Origin: Dendrolimus kikuchii
Taxonomy: Eukaryota > Arthropoda > Insecta > Lepidoptera > Lasiocampidae
Direction: 5' to 3'
Length of the DNA stretch: 64,000 bases
Assembly: GCA_019925095.2 (NCBI GenBank)
Contig: CM034392.1
Coordinates: 13,907,887 to 13,971,886, forward strand
The notes under the pieces are model-generated. The model saw nothing but the letters and a program-made list of their open reading frames with translations, did not search any database and was not told the DNA's origin. Below are positions 10,147 to 20,400 of the stretch, piece after piece (the first letter of the stretch is position 1; each line of letters begins with the position of its first letter). Made by a program: the position numbers and the translations under genes.

Positions 10147-12078
10147 ACTATAATATATAACTACGAAATCATGTTTACGCGCAAAATAAGGCTTTTCCCG
10201 GTCGTTACTCGCACATGACGGCCAGCCAAATAACACATAACTTTTTATTTTACATAATAAGGGGTTACGCTCTGTCTCCTTCGCAATATCCCTAAAGGAT
10301 ACAGGTAGCATTTCCTCAAGTAGATTTAAATAATCTACAGAGATTGCAGACCGACCCTCCTGAGGTAACGGCAACCGCGATAAAGCATCGGCCGGTCCGT
10401 TGTCCGTCGATCGCACATATTCAATTTTAAAATCGTATGCTACCAAGCGCATTGCCCAACGCTGTAAACGGCTGGCGGTCGTTTGTGGGATTCCTCCTTT
10501 ATCCCCAAAAATATACGTTAGCGGTTGATGGTCTCTGTACGCAATGTAAAATGACGTCCAAATAAATATTGGTAATGTTTCCCCGAATAAAATCGCAGGT
10601 GCTTCTTTGTCAAGCTGGCTATAGTTACGTTCGGCCGCACTGAGCGTGCGCGAGACGCAACTGACCGGCTGCTCACCGCCATCCGGGTATCGATGCGCTA
10701 GCACCGCTCCGAGCTCATACGCGCTGCTGTCCACTGAGAGCACTAATTCGCGGCCTTCTTCATAATGCGCTAACACGCGTTCACTCAGGAGGGACCGCTT
10801 TGCCTCACTAAACGCTTTCTCACAATTTAGGTTCCATTTCCAGTTGGTATTCTTTTTTAAAAGATGGTGTAATGGTTGTAAAATGGTACTTAACTTGGGA
10901 AGAAACCGTCCGTAGTAATTAAGCTTTCCTAAAAAACTTAAGTTGACACACATTTTCGGGTCTAGGCACGTTAGAAATTGCCTCCAGTTTGTTAGGGTCT
11001 GCAATCCATCTCTGTTAATTATGAAACCCAAATATTTTACACTAAGATAGTGTAAAATATTTGGGTTTCATAATTAACAGAAAATTACATTTACTTTGTA
11101 TAATTGTGAGTCCCATATCGCGCAACCTTTCGAGTACCTACAGCTCTCAGGTTTTTCATATGTTCCAAGGTGTTCGCTCCCGTTACACAGATATCATCTA
11201 AAAATATGACACACCCCGCGGCACTCCATGTAGCGTCTCCTCCATTATTTTTTGGAATTTTTCGGGTACACATGACAAGCCATACGGTGTACGACGGTAT
11301 ACGAACGTCCCTATGTGTGTTGTAATCGCCGTATATGATTGCGATTCATCTGTCAGCATTGTTCGTATGCATGTCTTAAATCTATTTTAGTGAATTTATC
11401 CCCCCCACTCCCCCTCCCCTAAGTTTGGCAAACAACTCTTCAATCCGTGGCAAATGATAATAATCTCTTTTTAGCTTAGGATTAATTGTAGTTTTGTAAT
11501 CACCACAAAGTCTTATATCGCCGTTACTTTTAATTACGGGGAAAATTGGTGTACCATAATCTAAATAATCTACGCGATATATGGAGCCGTCCGCCTCTAG
11601 GCGTGTCAACTCCCTCTCGACCCGTGCGCGAAACGCCAGCGGAATCGGTCTCGCTCGTATATAAACCGGTTCGTTGTCTGAGAGCTGTAGTCGAATAGGC
11701 CGTTTACAAGTGCCTTATTTATCGCAAAATACTTCAGAGAATTCCTTACATAATTGGTTCAAAACTTCATCATCTGCAATTTCATTGAGGTGAATTTGTG
11801 TTATTTGTAATACATGCATCCATTCGCGCCCCAATAAAGGCCGTGCGCCGCTCTTAATTATATAAATACGTAATGATTTGGCTTTCAAGCGCCCTAAAAC
11901 CACGTCCCTCAATGTAACCCAGTGATTTAATTCGTGAACCCGAGTAGTCAAGTAAAACTAGATTATCAAGTACAATATTTTTATGTGAAAACATACATTG
12001 ATACATTTTCTCAACTATCGCTGAAATACGACTACCAGTGTCCACTTCAGATTCGATTATATAGTCATCAATTGTCAA
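10147..12078 (-). pseudogene. Gypsy protease, reverse transcriptase and RNase H
   Basis: The protease is marked by EVDTGSRISAI near 12050 (D-T-G active site). RT fingers lie at 11609-11382 (GTPIFPVIKSNGDIRLCGDYK) and the catalytic FLDDICVTG at ~11205. The thumb and tether start at ~11030 (GFIINRDGLQT). RNase H has SVDSSAYELGAVLAH near 10730 and NYSQLDKEA near 10625, with late RNase H and linker residues (YRDHQPLTY, DALSRLPL). Frames are split by a single-base frameshift after the RT active site and by a 33-bp inverted duplication at 11012-11080. The enzymes are not functional. Confidence 0.85.
11012..11080. repeat. 33-bp perfect inverted duplication with 3-nt loop in gypsy RT
   Basis: The arms at 11012-11044 and 11048-11080 are exact reverse complements separated by aga. 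The left arm, read on the minus strand, encodes the normal RT residues SVKYLGFIINR. The right arm is an extra inverted copy placed directly upstream of them in coding order. This is the expected product of snap-back template switching. Confidence 0.9.
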
Positions 12079-12142
12079 TTTTATAAAAAATGGTTGGTTA
12101 CCTTTGGCTGCGAGTTCAATGTTGCATTTTCCGAATCATCAC

Positions 12143-12890
12143 TCACATAATTACGTCGACCCCCTCCCTTCGCGATAATTGTCTACACTTCACTTTAAGG
12201 TGTCCCCTTTGACCGCACTTATCACAATTATAGTTTTTAAACTTACACCTGTCGGCGGCCGTATGCGCTTTGCCACAGCACCAGCAGCGGCGGGAGCTCG
12301 AGCCCGATGGCCCCGCATCGCCGCCACCCGCTGCTGCGCCGCTCGCGCTGGTCGCTCCTGTAGACCGCTCGCATGACCTGATTCGGCCCTTGTGGGTGTA
12401 ATGCAGGCCTTCACCCGCCGCGCCACCCGCCACGCCGCCTTCCGCTGAGTCCGTCGTCCTTGCCGCCGTCGTAGAGCTGCTCACCTCGGCGTGTTTTTCT
12501 GCCGCCTCCAGGCGCCAATGCTAGTTCCGCCGCCTCTTTATATTCAATTTTCTTTTGAGCAAATATCCGTGAACGCATGGTGTCATTTGTTAACCCCGAG
12601 ACAAATTGATCTCGCAAGTTCTCTTCGAGGGTGGAACAGCTTTTGCATTTGCCAAAATTGCAAGTTGCCGCAAGATGTTTTAAAGTTTGGAGGTATTCGG
12701 TTAAGGTCTCGCCTGGCCGTTGCCGCCGCAATCTGAATATATGGCGTTCGGCGATCTCGGATCGTTGTGGTTCCAAATGCTCCGTCACTAACTTCACCAA
12801 TTCATCATAAGATTTCACTTCCGGGAATTCAGGTGAACACAAATTGCACATTAAACGCGCTGCCGGCCTCGAAGAAATTTTATGACACCC
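12143..12890 (-). pseudogene. Gypsy gag, N-terminally truncated
   Basis: The capsid-like part at 12851-12411 has the gag pattern ERHIFRLRRQRPGETLTEYL...LRDQFVSGL. It is followed in an overlapping frame (12484-12143) by two zinc knuckles: CWCCGKAHTAADRC and CDKCGQRGHLKVKC. The linker between them is Gly/Arg/Ser-rich and unusually GC-rich. The N-terminus ends abruptly where LINE sequence begins. Confidence 0.8.
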
Positions 12891-13333
12891 TTTTTATAAA
12901 ACCCCCATGTTGTACAGTTCTTCGGAACACTCTCCGTTGTATAGTCGGTAGAATACGCAGAGAGACGCGAAGTCTCTCCGAGGGCCAAGCGTATCTAAAC
13001 CGTCTGTGAGTATGGGCTCGTCGACAATGCGAGCGGCTCGACGTTGAATACTGTCCAGGGGATTTAGCTGGTAGGCGGGTGCCCCGGCCCACAAGTATGA
13101 GCAGTACTCCATATGCGGCCTCGCCTGGACTTTGTAAAGCAAAAGGCGTTGCCGCGGAGTGAAATACTGCTTGGACCGGTTTAGCACTCCCAGCTTCTTG
13201 GAGGCAAGTTTTGCCTTGCCTTCAAGGTGGCCCCTGAACTGTACATCGTTTGCAATGTCGACACCAAGGATCCCAATACTCTTAGGGTGTTCCTTGGAAC
13301 TGAAGCGCATGTACGAATGGGGTTTTCTTGGCA
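12891..13333 (-). pseudogene. Jockey-like LINE reverse-transcriptase C-terminus
   Basis: The minus-strand frame contains the post-RT thumb signature of jockey-type LINEs: SIGILGVDIANDVQF..., LNRSKQYFTPRQRLLLYKVQ, RPHMEYCSYLWAGAP, LDSIQRRAARIV and LCVFYRLYNGECSEELYNM. It stops abruptly at 12894, without the usual final residues, 3' UTR or poly(A), and joins gypsy gag. Upstream the frame reads through a Lys/Ser/Asp/Asn minisatellite (13336-13500) that is unlikely to be LINE sequence. Confidence 0.8.
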
Positions 13334-13335
13334 TT

Positions 13336-13500
13336 TCTTCTTCTTTATTGGATTTGTCCTTTATGTCCGATTTGTCCGATTCGTCATTTTTGTTCGATTT
13401 GTCCGATTTGTTCGATTTGTTCGATTTGCCCGTTTTGTTCAATTTGTCCATTTTGTCCGATTTGTTCGATTTTCCGTTTTGTCTGATTTGTGCTTTTTGT
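13336..13500. repeat. Minisatellite A (tttgtccgatttgttcga units)
   Basis: About 165 bp of degenerate 9-, 12- and 15-bp units built on 'tttgt[ct]cga'. Because it lacks stops in several frames it creates long spurious reading frames on both strands (Ser/Asp/Lys-rich or Phe/Val/Arg-rich). It sits at the 5' side of the LINE fragment. Confidence 0.85.
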
Positions 13501-13559
13501 CATTTATGTAGTTGTCGGAGACGGGGGATAGATAAATATAGCTAGAACGGTTTGAAATA

Positions 13560-14440
13560 AAGGTTGAAAGCTTGGATAAGACCAATCAATTCCCAAGTTT
13601 ATAGATATAAGCATTCATCATCTATAAATAATGCAATAGTAACTCGGATACATCTTTCCGTTAAGTTTTCACGGAAAAATACTAGGAATACTGAATTGGT
13701 TTTACTGTAATTTTGTTTAAATGTAGTTTTAATACCGAAAATGGTCATAAATACTTTTCATGCCCGGCGATGTGATAGTTTGCGATATAAAATGAAATTA
13801 AACTTCCGAGTGCAAATAGCACTAACAAAAATTAAGTACTAACCTACCTGTATTAACAACTTCTGCTCTTTAAAAAAGAAGCATAGACTAGAGGTTGACC
13901 TGCGGCGTAGCAGCGGGGTAAACACTAGTATATATAAATATATATAAAAGTAGCAGAGTTTAACCTCTAGTCCGTGCCTCTTGTTTAAAGAGGTTACAAG
14001 TTACATTATATTAAATTTTTATGTGACTGCTATTTGCCCCGGAAAATTCACTTCATTTTATATCGCAAACTAACCCATCTCCCGGATAAAAAGTATCTAT
14101 GCCAATTTTCGGTATTAAAAATACATTATGTACACCAAAATGACCAAATCGACTACATGGAGCACACGGACCACACCGACCACATCGACCAGACCAACCA
14201 CATCAACCACATCGACCACATTGACCACACCGACCACATCGACCAAAATGACGAAATTAACAAAATTGGCAAATCACAAAATAAAAACCTATCCTACTTT
14301 CTGGGACAATCTTTACATAAATCTATCCCCAAACTTGTCCCATTATCCGGGATGAAAATTATCCCTTGTATTAAAATTACAATTATATATACATATTCTT
14401 ATCATAAATATTGTAAAAAAGAAAAAAAAATCTATTACAA
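13560..14440. repeat. Palindromic Helitron-like dispersed repeat with a central minisatellite
   Basis: Two sets of mirrored modules (cggtattaaaa... / ...ttttaataccg; cccggataaaaag / ctttttatcccgg-like) flank a tandem array at 14145-14275. The arms match the dispersed family at 8130 and 34670. An additional inverted pair near 13880-13990 (actagaggtt / aacctctagt) surrounds a TA-rich centre. No protein coding is supported. Confidence 0.6.
14145..14275. repeat. Minisatellite B (gaccacatc units)
   Basis: About 130 bp of imperfect 9-, 12- and 15-bp units on 'gaccacatc / gaccacacc'. It is in the middle of the palindromic repeat. There are no spacer-like intervals, so it is not a CRISPR-type array. 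Confidence 0.85.
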
Positions 14441-14515
14441 ATAACATTTGTAAGTTTTACAGTGTGTTAGTTTAATTTAACACATAAGTATAAAACAACT
14501 TAAAATATAAAAAGC

Positions 14516-15561
14516 TTATTCGAAGTGGTCTCTATTGGCTGCAATACAGTCCTTTAAACGTTGAGGCCAGTTATCAATAGAAGCACGCACTCTTTCCATG
14601 GGAAAATTCTTCACGGCCAATCGTATGGATTGTTTTAGGGACTCCAAATTATCATGGCGTTTAGAGCAAGCCGTACTCTCTAAAACTGACCATAAATTAT
14701 AATCCAGCGGATTAAGTCGGGACTAGATGACGGCCAGTCTTCAGCTCTGATGAAGTCCGAAACGTTCGTTTCCAACCAAGACTGCGTGGACCGAGCTTTA
14801 TGACCCGGCGCTGAGTCTTGCTGGAAGGACCATTCTTGGTTATTGAACAATGGTGTTGTTAAGGGGCTTGACTACCTTCTCAAGAATGGTATCTTGATAC
14901 ACTTGTGCCGATGTTTTGATACCTTTTTCACAAAAATATGGTTCAGTCACTTCTTCATGGCTAACACCCCACCAAACCATCACTGAAGACGGATAATGCC
15001 CACGTTGCACTCTGTCGACTAATTGAGAAGCTTCCTTAGAGCTTTGAGCATAAATACGGTCATTTTGTTTGTTAAAATGTTGCTCGATTGTAAAAATTTT
15101 CTCATCCGTAAACAAAATTTTTCTGTGACCTCGCTTTGCGTACCGCTTCAGAAGTTGTTTCGATTTTACCACCCTATTCTTTTTTAAATTATGGGTTATG
15201 ATAAGAAATGACCAGTGCGTCTCTTATAGGCTGCAAGTCCTAAGTCATCTTTTAAAATACGCGACATGGTTCTAGGTGATATTTTCATCTCCCGAGATAA
15301 AATGTTTTGCTTTCGGACAGGATTTCTTCGAATTCTTTCCCTTACTGCTTTGACCACCTTTTTCGTACGAACACTACGTGGTCGGCCATATCTTTTTCTG
15401 TCACAAACAGAGGAGGTCTCATTGTACCTATTAATAGCCCGGTACACAAACATTTGACTAATACCAAGCGTGTGGAGAGTTTTAAAAATTCCATTTGGCT
15501 CCATACTTACTTTGTGTAATGCAATCACAGCGATTCGGTTCTCTTTATCGCCCCATTCCAT
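14516..15561 (-). pseudogene. Tc1/mariner (maT, DD37D-type) transposase copy 2, nearly full length
   Basis: The minus strand runs from the start at 15561 (MEWGDKENRIAV) to the stop at 14516 (NRDHFE). It has paired HTH domains, the GRPRS linker, first Asp in ILFTDEKIF, second Asp in FQQDSAPGH, and a third-Asp region near 14715 whose frame is lost by a one-base deletion. Counting to the expected third Asp gives 37 residues, the maT arrangement. A 5-bp insertion near 15190 and further frame breaks near 14850 also disable it. The element probably spans ~14470-15707; the right border agrees with copy 1. Terminal repeats were not resolved. Confidence 0.85.
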
Positions 15562-15707
15562 TTTAATATCGCAAAATGTTGTACAATGTATTGGCGCCAA
15601 AATGAGAAAACACAATAAACAATCATATAAAAATGACAGATTCCAAATTCAAATGTAATATTTTCTTTCTTTTTAATTGTAACAGTATTTATGGCCAGAC
15701 TAAGTAT

Positions 15708-16080
15708 ACAGAATTCTAGCCACATCGGTCCAGTAGTTTTTCCATAAAGCATAGCAAACCAGAGAGACAAATATATTTTAATCCCGGAAACTATCAAATT
15801 TTTCGAGATAAAAAGTATCCTATGTTCATTCTGGGCATCAAAAATATATATGTACTGAGTTTCAGCCAAATAGGTCCAGTAGTTTGTCCCTGTAAACAGA
15901 ACAGACAGACAGAATTACTTTCGCATTTATAATATTAAAATATTATAAATGCGAAAGTAACTCTTATAGATATTCTTTAGTATCCGATTTACTGACCCGG
16001 ATATAAGCTAGCTCTGTGTCTAGTGAAATCCGTTTAGTAGTTTTCGCGAAATATTCTAACACACGCAAATAATTTTTTAT
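15708..16080. repeat. Helitron-like repeats joined head to head
   Basis: Two copies of the 'tattataaatgcgaaagtaact' end meet in opposite orientation. They form a 22-bp perfect palindrome (15915-15936 and 15939-15960) with a 2-nt centre. Flanking modules (ccggttt-type, ccagtagtttttcc, cccgga) match the dispersed family. Confidence 0.65.
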
Positions 16081-16133
16081 CCGAATAAGGGCAAAAAAGG
16101 AGGTGGTTCTCAATTCGGCGTGTATTTCACAGG

Positions 16134-16444
16134 GCGTTCCATTAGTAGCTCACAACGCCCAAAATGCTCCATTAGCTGTTCCACAAGGCGACCGCGGTCG
16201 TTGTGGTCGTGGCGAAAACGTTACTAATGACGTCATTATTGTCAATCACACAACGCTCACAACAACCCATGTCAATAGTGGGTCGAATAACCGTTCCACT
16301 TGGGTTTACGATTGTAACGCCGGCAAGCAAGTGGAACGGGCAAAATCGCGGTCGTGACGACGACGGCACGATCGCAACCACCACGGTCGTCTTCTGGAAC
16401 GGCCAACTTAGCATTTTGGGCGTTGTGAGCTGTTAATGGAACGC
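16134..16444. mobile_element. TIR MITE, 'gcgttccatta' family, copy 1
   Basis: A ~310-bp element with long inverted ends (gcgttccattagtagctcac / gtgagctgttaatggaacgc, similarity continuing ~45 bp through cgcccaaaatgct). A second, inner inverted pair is built on 'ccgttccactt / aagtggaacgg'. A shorter copy is at 38818-39005. It has no transposase and the target duplication is unclear. It is GC-richer than its surroundings. Confidence 0.7.
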
Positions 16445-19400
16445 GCTATTTGTTGTTTCTGAACCAATTTTGATCATCCTTTTTGCATTGGATTTAGTAT
16501 AGCTTCAGAACAGTACCGTATAAATTTCATTACTATTAGACCTTGGATTCTGAAGATATAGTAGAAAATTATTCAAAATCAAATCGAAAGGGTATTAAAA
16601 AAAGGCGAGTACGGGGGAACTGGCGCCATGTAAGGAAAAACTGTAAAACTTTGGTTTATAATCACATTTTAATATACTTTTCGGTATGTAAAATAGTACA
16701 ATTAATTAACTTACATTAAACAATGTCGAAATTTATTTTAACGAAACAAAAACAAGCAATCTTCACTTTTTGAAAATGTTACTTTGGCCCCCATTGTCGT
16801 TGGGTCGGGGTAATAACAGCCAGATATTGGGGTAATCAGATTCACTGGGGCATTGAAAGCCAAAGGACAACAAAAACCAATAAAACATAAAATATAATAT
16901 TTCCATACTTATTTTTTTTTTAAATCAAAGCAATTTACTAATAACACGTAATTAAATAATCTTTTAACATGCAAAATTATCAAAATTCCAATAGTATTAT
17001 TACTGTTATAAAAATCTTTTTCATTTTTATAACGTAACTAGTATTTGCCTTCGACTTCATTTTCATTACTTAGATAGCAAAGATTAAAGTTATTTTATCA
17101 ATATGTAAAATTGAATAAATATTTAATATGACAATACATGAATCCTGGATATATTCATAAACTCCCGATATTTGTAATTTACTAAAGACTTATTCAACTA
17201 CAGATGTTTCTTCACTAAGGATTTCTAATAATTACAGACAGTGTCTTGTGATTTGCGAACATTGCGTCAAAGTTGATCTAGTGGTTTGGAAGTGGAAGGA
17301 AATCCCGGGAAATCTCAAGAGTCCCAATATGGTCATGTATAAAAATGTCATAAAGTATTAAACTATGCTGTAATAAGAGTAACACGAATAGTTTTCATGC
17401 TATATCTAGGCGCATTATTCCCAAGAAAATTTTGGAACTTTCCGTCACTAAAGTATAGGAGTAAAAACATGAAAAAGTGAATCCGGTTTCCTGAAAAATT
17501 ACACTAGAATTCCCATGATATTAGCTTTTTCAGCATTTAAGTAAAAAATGTCTGTATAATAGTGAAAACCTCATAGAAATTAACATATTTATGAAAAAAA
17601 AAACATTAATTGTTTCAATTTTCCATCAATCAAACAATTGGATCCCAATTGGTTTTTTTAATAGCTTCAATGTACAGACAAAGCTATTTTACAATATTAA
17701 CTTAATTTTAACATTTCATTTGACATAATACACTATGTATATGTGAGTATATTTTCTATGTATATGTGAGTTTGTTGAAATATCTACTAAAGAGTTTCAA
17801 TACATAAGAAATTTAGAATTCGAGATAAACCTTTTTTTATCAGCAATGAATAATTGATGTTTCTTGGATACTATTTTAATGTCTAATACGTATATGAATT
17901 CTCATGATCTATACTGAGATCATACTATACATATATATAATATACCCCAGTCATTGAAAAAAGCTTAATCTAACGTTCTGGTGAAATCGTATCGGAATCA
18001 GCCAATTTTTATGCAGTATAACGACTTTAAACCACTCCAAGGAAGTTTTCGCGGGGTTCCCGGAATATAAACTAACAAAGCATTCGGAAAAGAACGTAAA
18101 CCATCGTTTTAGTATCAATTGAATCTGAATCAACTAATTGTTATGCAAATAAATAATTTATACTTTTTCTATTTTTACTTATTTGAAAAAGAAAGTGCAT
18201 TGTGTTTTAGTATAAGCTAATTTATATGCATACTAACCACTAGAAACCACCCTCGGGAAAATTTCCGTGAGATGCCCAGGACACAAAGTATTGCTGTATT
18301 TAAAAAATAATGTATCGTGTCTAAAATCGTGTAAGAATAAATAAACTAATTTGTAAGCGTCCTAACAACTTTAACCAGCTCCTGAGAAAATTCGCGGGAT
18401 CCCCAGGATAAAAAGTATCACAGATTTAATTTCAGAAAATTTGCTATCAATGAGTAAAAACATCGCATCGAAATAAGAAAGCTTTTTTTTATTCTGGCCT
18501 CTTTAAACCGTTCCCGGAAAATTTCCCGTGCGATTCCGGAATAAAAGGTAGCGCAGAATTTAAGTGTGAGAATTTGCTCACGATCAGCGAAAATCGAATC
18601 GCAATCGGCCTAGTAGTTTTTACGTAAATCCCGAACAAACAGAAAAACCGACTAACAGACAAGAAATCTAAAAAAAATCATCGTGTCTCCATCGTTTATA
18701 TAGTCTATTCCAATTGTGTTTTTTTTTAATAACTTCAATGTAGAGAGACGACATATTTAGCATATTATAATATTATAGACTATCGTCTGCCCGCGAAACT
18801 TCCTTCGCGTTTCCATGATGATGATACATTTGATAGTCAAGTATGTTTGAACAGTTCTTTATGGTGGTTAAAGAAGCGTTCAAACTTACTCTAACTCTCT
18901 ATGAATAAGACAGTTAGTATTTAGTAAAAACGAAAACTCAAAGCTGAAAAGCAGTGTCATCAAGTATTAAAGAATGTAAACAAAAGTATGAAAAACCTGA
19001 TTTAATTAAGAGAACTGAAATATCTGGTTAGAAACAGGAACTTGAGACTATTTATAAAATTTGTAGGTTAATAATATATCTTTAGTTAGCTGGGCTCGGC
19101 TAATATCTCTGTTCCATCTGAAATAATATTATAGTTAGGTACTGTGGCCAAATGCAACTTAGTTATAAAGTTAAAATGAACGCCGTTATTAATTGGCTAT
19201 ATTAGAGTATATATGTCATGGTTAAATTGTACAGACCGTTAGATTATAATCTATCTCGAGAGCTATTGAAATATTGTGAACCGGAACAAACTGCTTACAA
19301 TTTAACGCATTATTTCCCGATAGATTATAATCTATCGACGTGAAATCGTTCTGTGTCCATAGAGTTAGTAATAAAACATAGGTGGGTCAGTCAAAAATAC

Positions 19401-19870
19401 TAAAGATTCGATCTCTGCCCTTATGGGTTAGAAGTTTTAACAATGTTTGTAAGTAGTCAATAAGTGATACTTCCAATCCCAGTGTTTACCCTCGATTAAA
19501 CGTAATAAATATTATTATGCACATATCATCCTCTTCGTCAATCACACTGCTGTGATCAGGAGTTTTTTTTAAGTTTCAAACGTCTTCAGAATTGATTTCA
19601 TTAATTTCACATTAGGAAAGAAAGGTGCTTTTCATTCAATGCAAATTTAGCAATAAGTAATTCAATTTGAAATACATAATTCGAAATACAATTTTGGTTT
19701 AGTATGAAATCATCTCGATTTGACACTAATCACATTTAGAATAGAGTTCATTTTTCTAGTGTGTCTCTTTGTTTTGGCGAGATGGTTGTTAACATAATAA
19801 TGGTGACTTGAATGTACTCATTTACGATTTGTATCTCTGTTATGGGTTTCTTGAATATCTAGGGAGTTTT
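16445..19870. other. Gene-free AT-rich stretch with old repeats
   Basis: No credible coding exon was found over 3.4 kb. 16600-16900 is low-complexity with 'ggggtaata' phrases that recur near 20430, perhaps the ends of a decayed transposon. 17930-18660 contains at least four degenerate 'ttcgcggga...ggataaaaagtatc' modules of the Helitron-like family. A short inverted pair at 19242-19352 repeats tagattataatctatc. Confidence 0.4.
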
Positions 19871-19877
19871 TCGCTAT

Positions 19878-19945
19878 ATTGGAAATACTTGTATTTGCGG
19901 CATATTGGATACCGCTGGCACGGAAACAATTTATTGCTTTGTCGA
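19878..19945 (+). pseudogene. Possible Rap-like small GTPase relic
   Basis: The plus strand encodes GNTCICGILDTAGTE, which matches the switch II/G3 segment of Rap-type Ras GTPases (G-x-x-C-x-x-x-I-L-D-T-A-G-T-E). After skipping one A it continues as QFIAL. Outside ~22 codons the similarity ends and the frame has stops. It could be a fragment of a processed pseudogene or a chance match. No neighbouring GTPase exons (GKS loop, NKxD) were seen. Confidence 0.35.
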
Positions 19946-20119
19946 TACAAGCTACTTGGTTGTATGCCTTTTGAAAAAGACCAGCTATATCGTATGGAGT
20001 GAGTTATTTTTTTTTTATTTAAGATATAAATCATATTTACGATTGTATGTTTTTTTAGAGACCCAAAAATGTTGCCATCTAATGGTTCATTCTAGACGAT
20101 GCGATGAGTGAGGTGGGAT

Positions 20120-20400
20120 AAACAATATTGAGATGGAATTATTTTAGCAAAACTCGTATGCTTCTTCTTGTGGAATGGCTGTTATAATTATCCAAAAGAA
20201 GTAATTTTTTGTTATCTTCAGATGGCTTTATAAATTTCTTAAAATGATGTAACCATTTTAAGAACGTATTTTCATTAGTCCAACCATTTTTCGAGCAATC
20301 ATAAGTTGTAACTTGGGGCATCTTTTGATGACACGGTCTAGCACATCTAGACTCCATCGACATTTGTCAGTCGTCCTTACTCGTTTTTGTGACATCTGAA
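20120..20400 (-). pseudogene. Pogo/Tigger-type transposase fragment (DDE_1)
   Basis: The minus strand reads NGWTNENTFLKWLHHF, then FIKPSEDNKKLLLLDNYNSH. This is the central DDE_1 segment of pogo-like transposases, in which the LLLLDN Asp is catalytic. About 70 residues survive, with neither the N-terminal DNA-binding domain nor the last acidic residue. Nearby 'ggggtaa...ttacccc' phrases may be remnants of the same transposon. Confidence 0.7.

Larger units (their letters stand above)
8456..12890 (-). mobile_element. Ty3/gypsy LTR retrotransposon, decayed, antisense to LANCL
   Basis: Read on the minus strand the order is gag (12890-12143), protease (12078), reverse transcriptase and RNase H (11620-10146), then integrase and a pol C-terminus (9922-8599). 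This order, with integrase last, is that of Ty3/gypsy. The 3' end shows a plausible polypurine tract and LTR start (minus-strand agagaag then tgtgacgata, near 8528-8543), but the LTR is truncated into a neighbouring repeat at ~8456. The gag N-terminus and 5' LTR are lost at a junction with a LINE fragment at ~12890. A family A element (9829-10146), two snap-back hairpins and several frameshifts disable it. Confidence 0.85.

Noticed and set aside
12894..13451. A single 185-residue host protein with a Lys/Ser/Asp-rich N-terminus
   Set aside because: The C-terminal part is LINE reverse-transcriptase tail and the N-terminal part is a stop-free minisatellite. The fusion is fortuitous.
14145..14275. 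CRISPR-like array
   Set aside because: Units are contiguous and degenerate with no spacers, and the genome is eukaryotic. It is a minisatellite.
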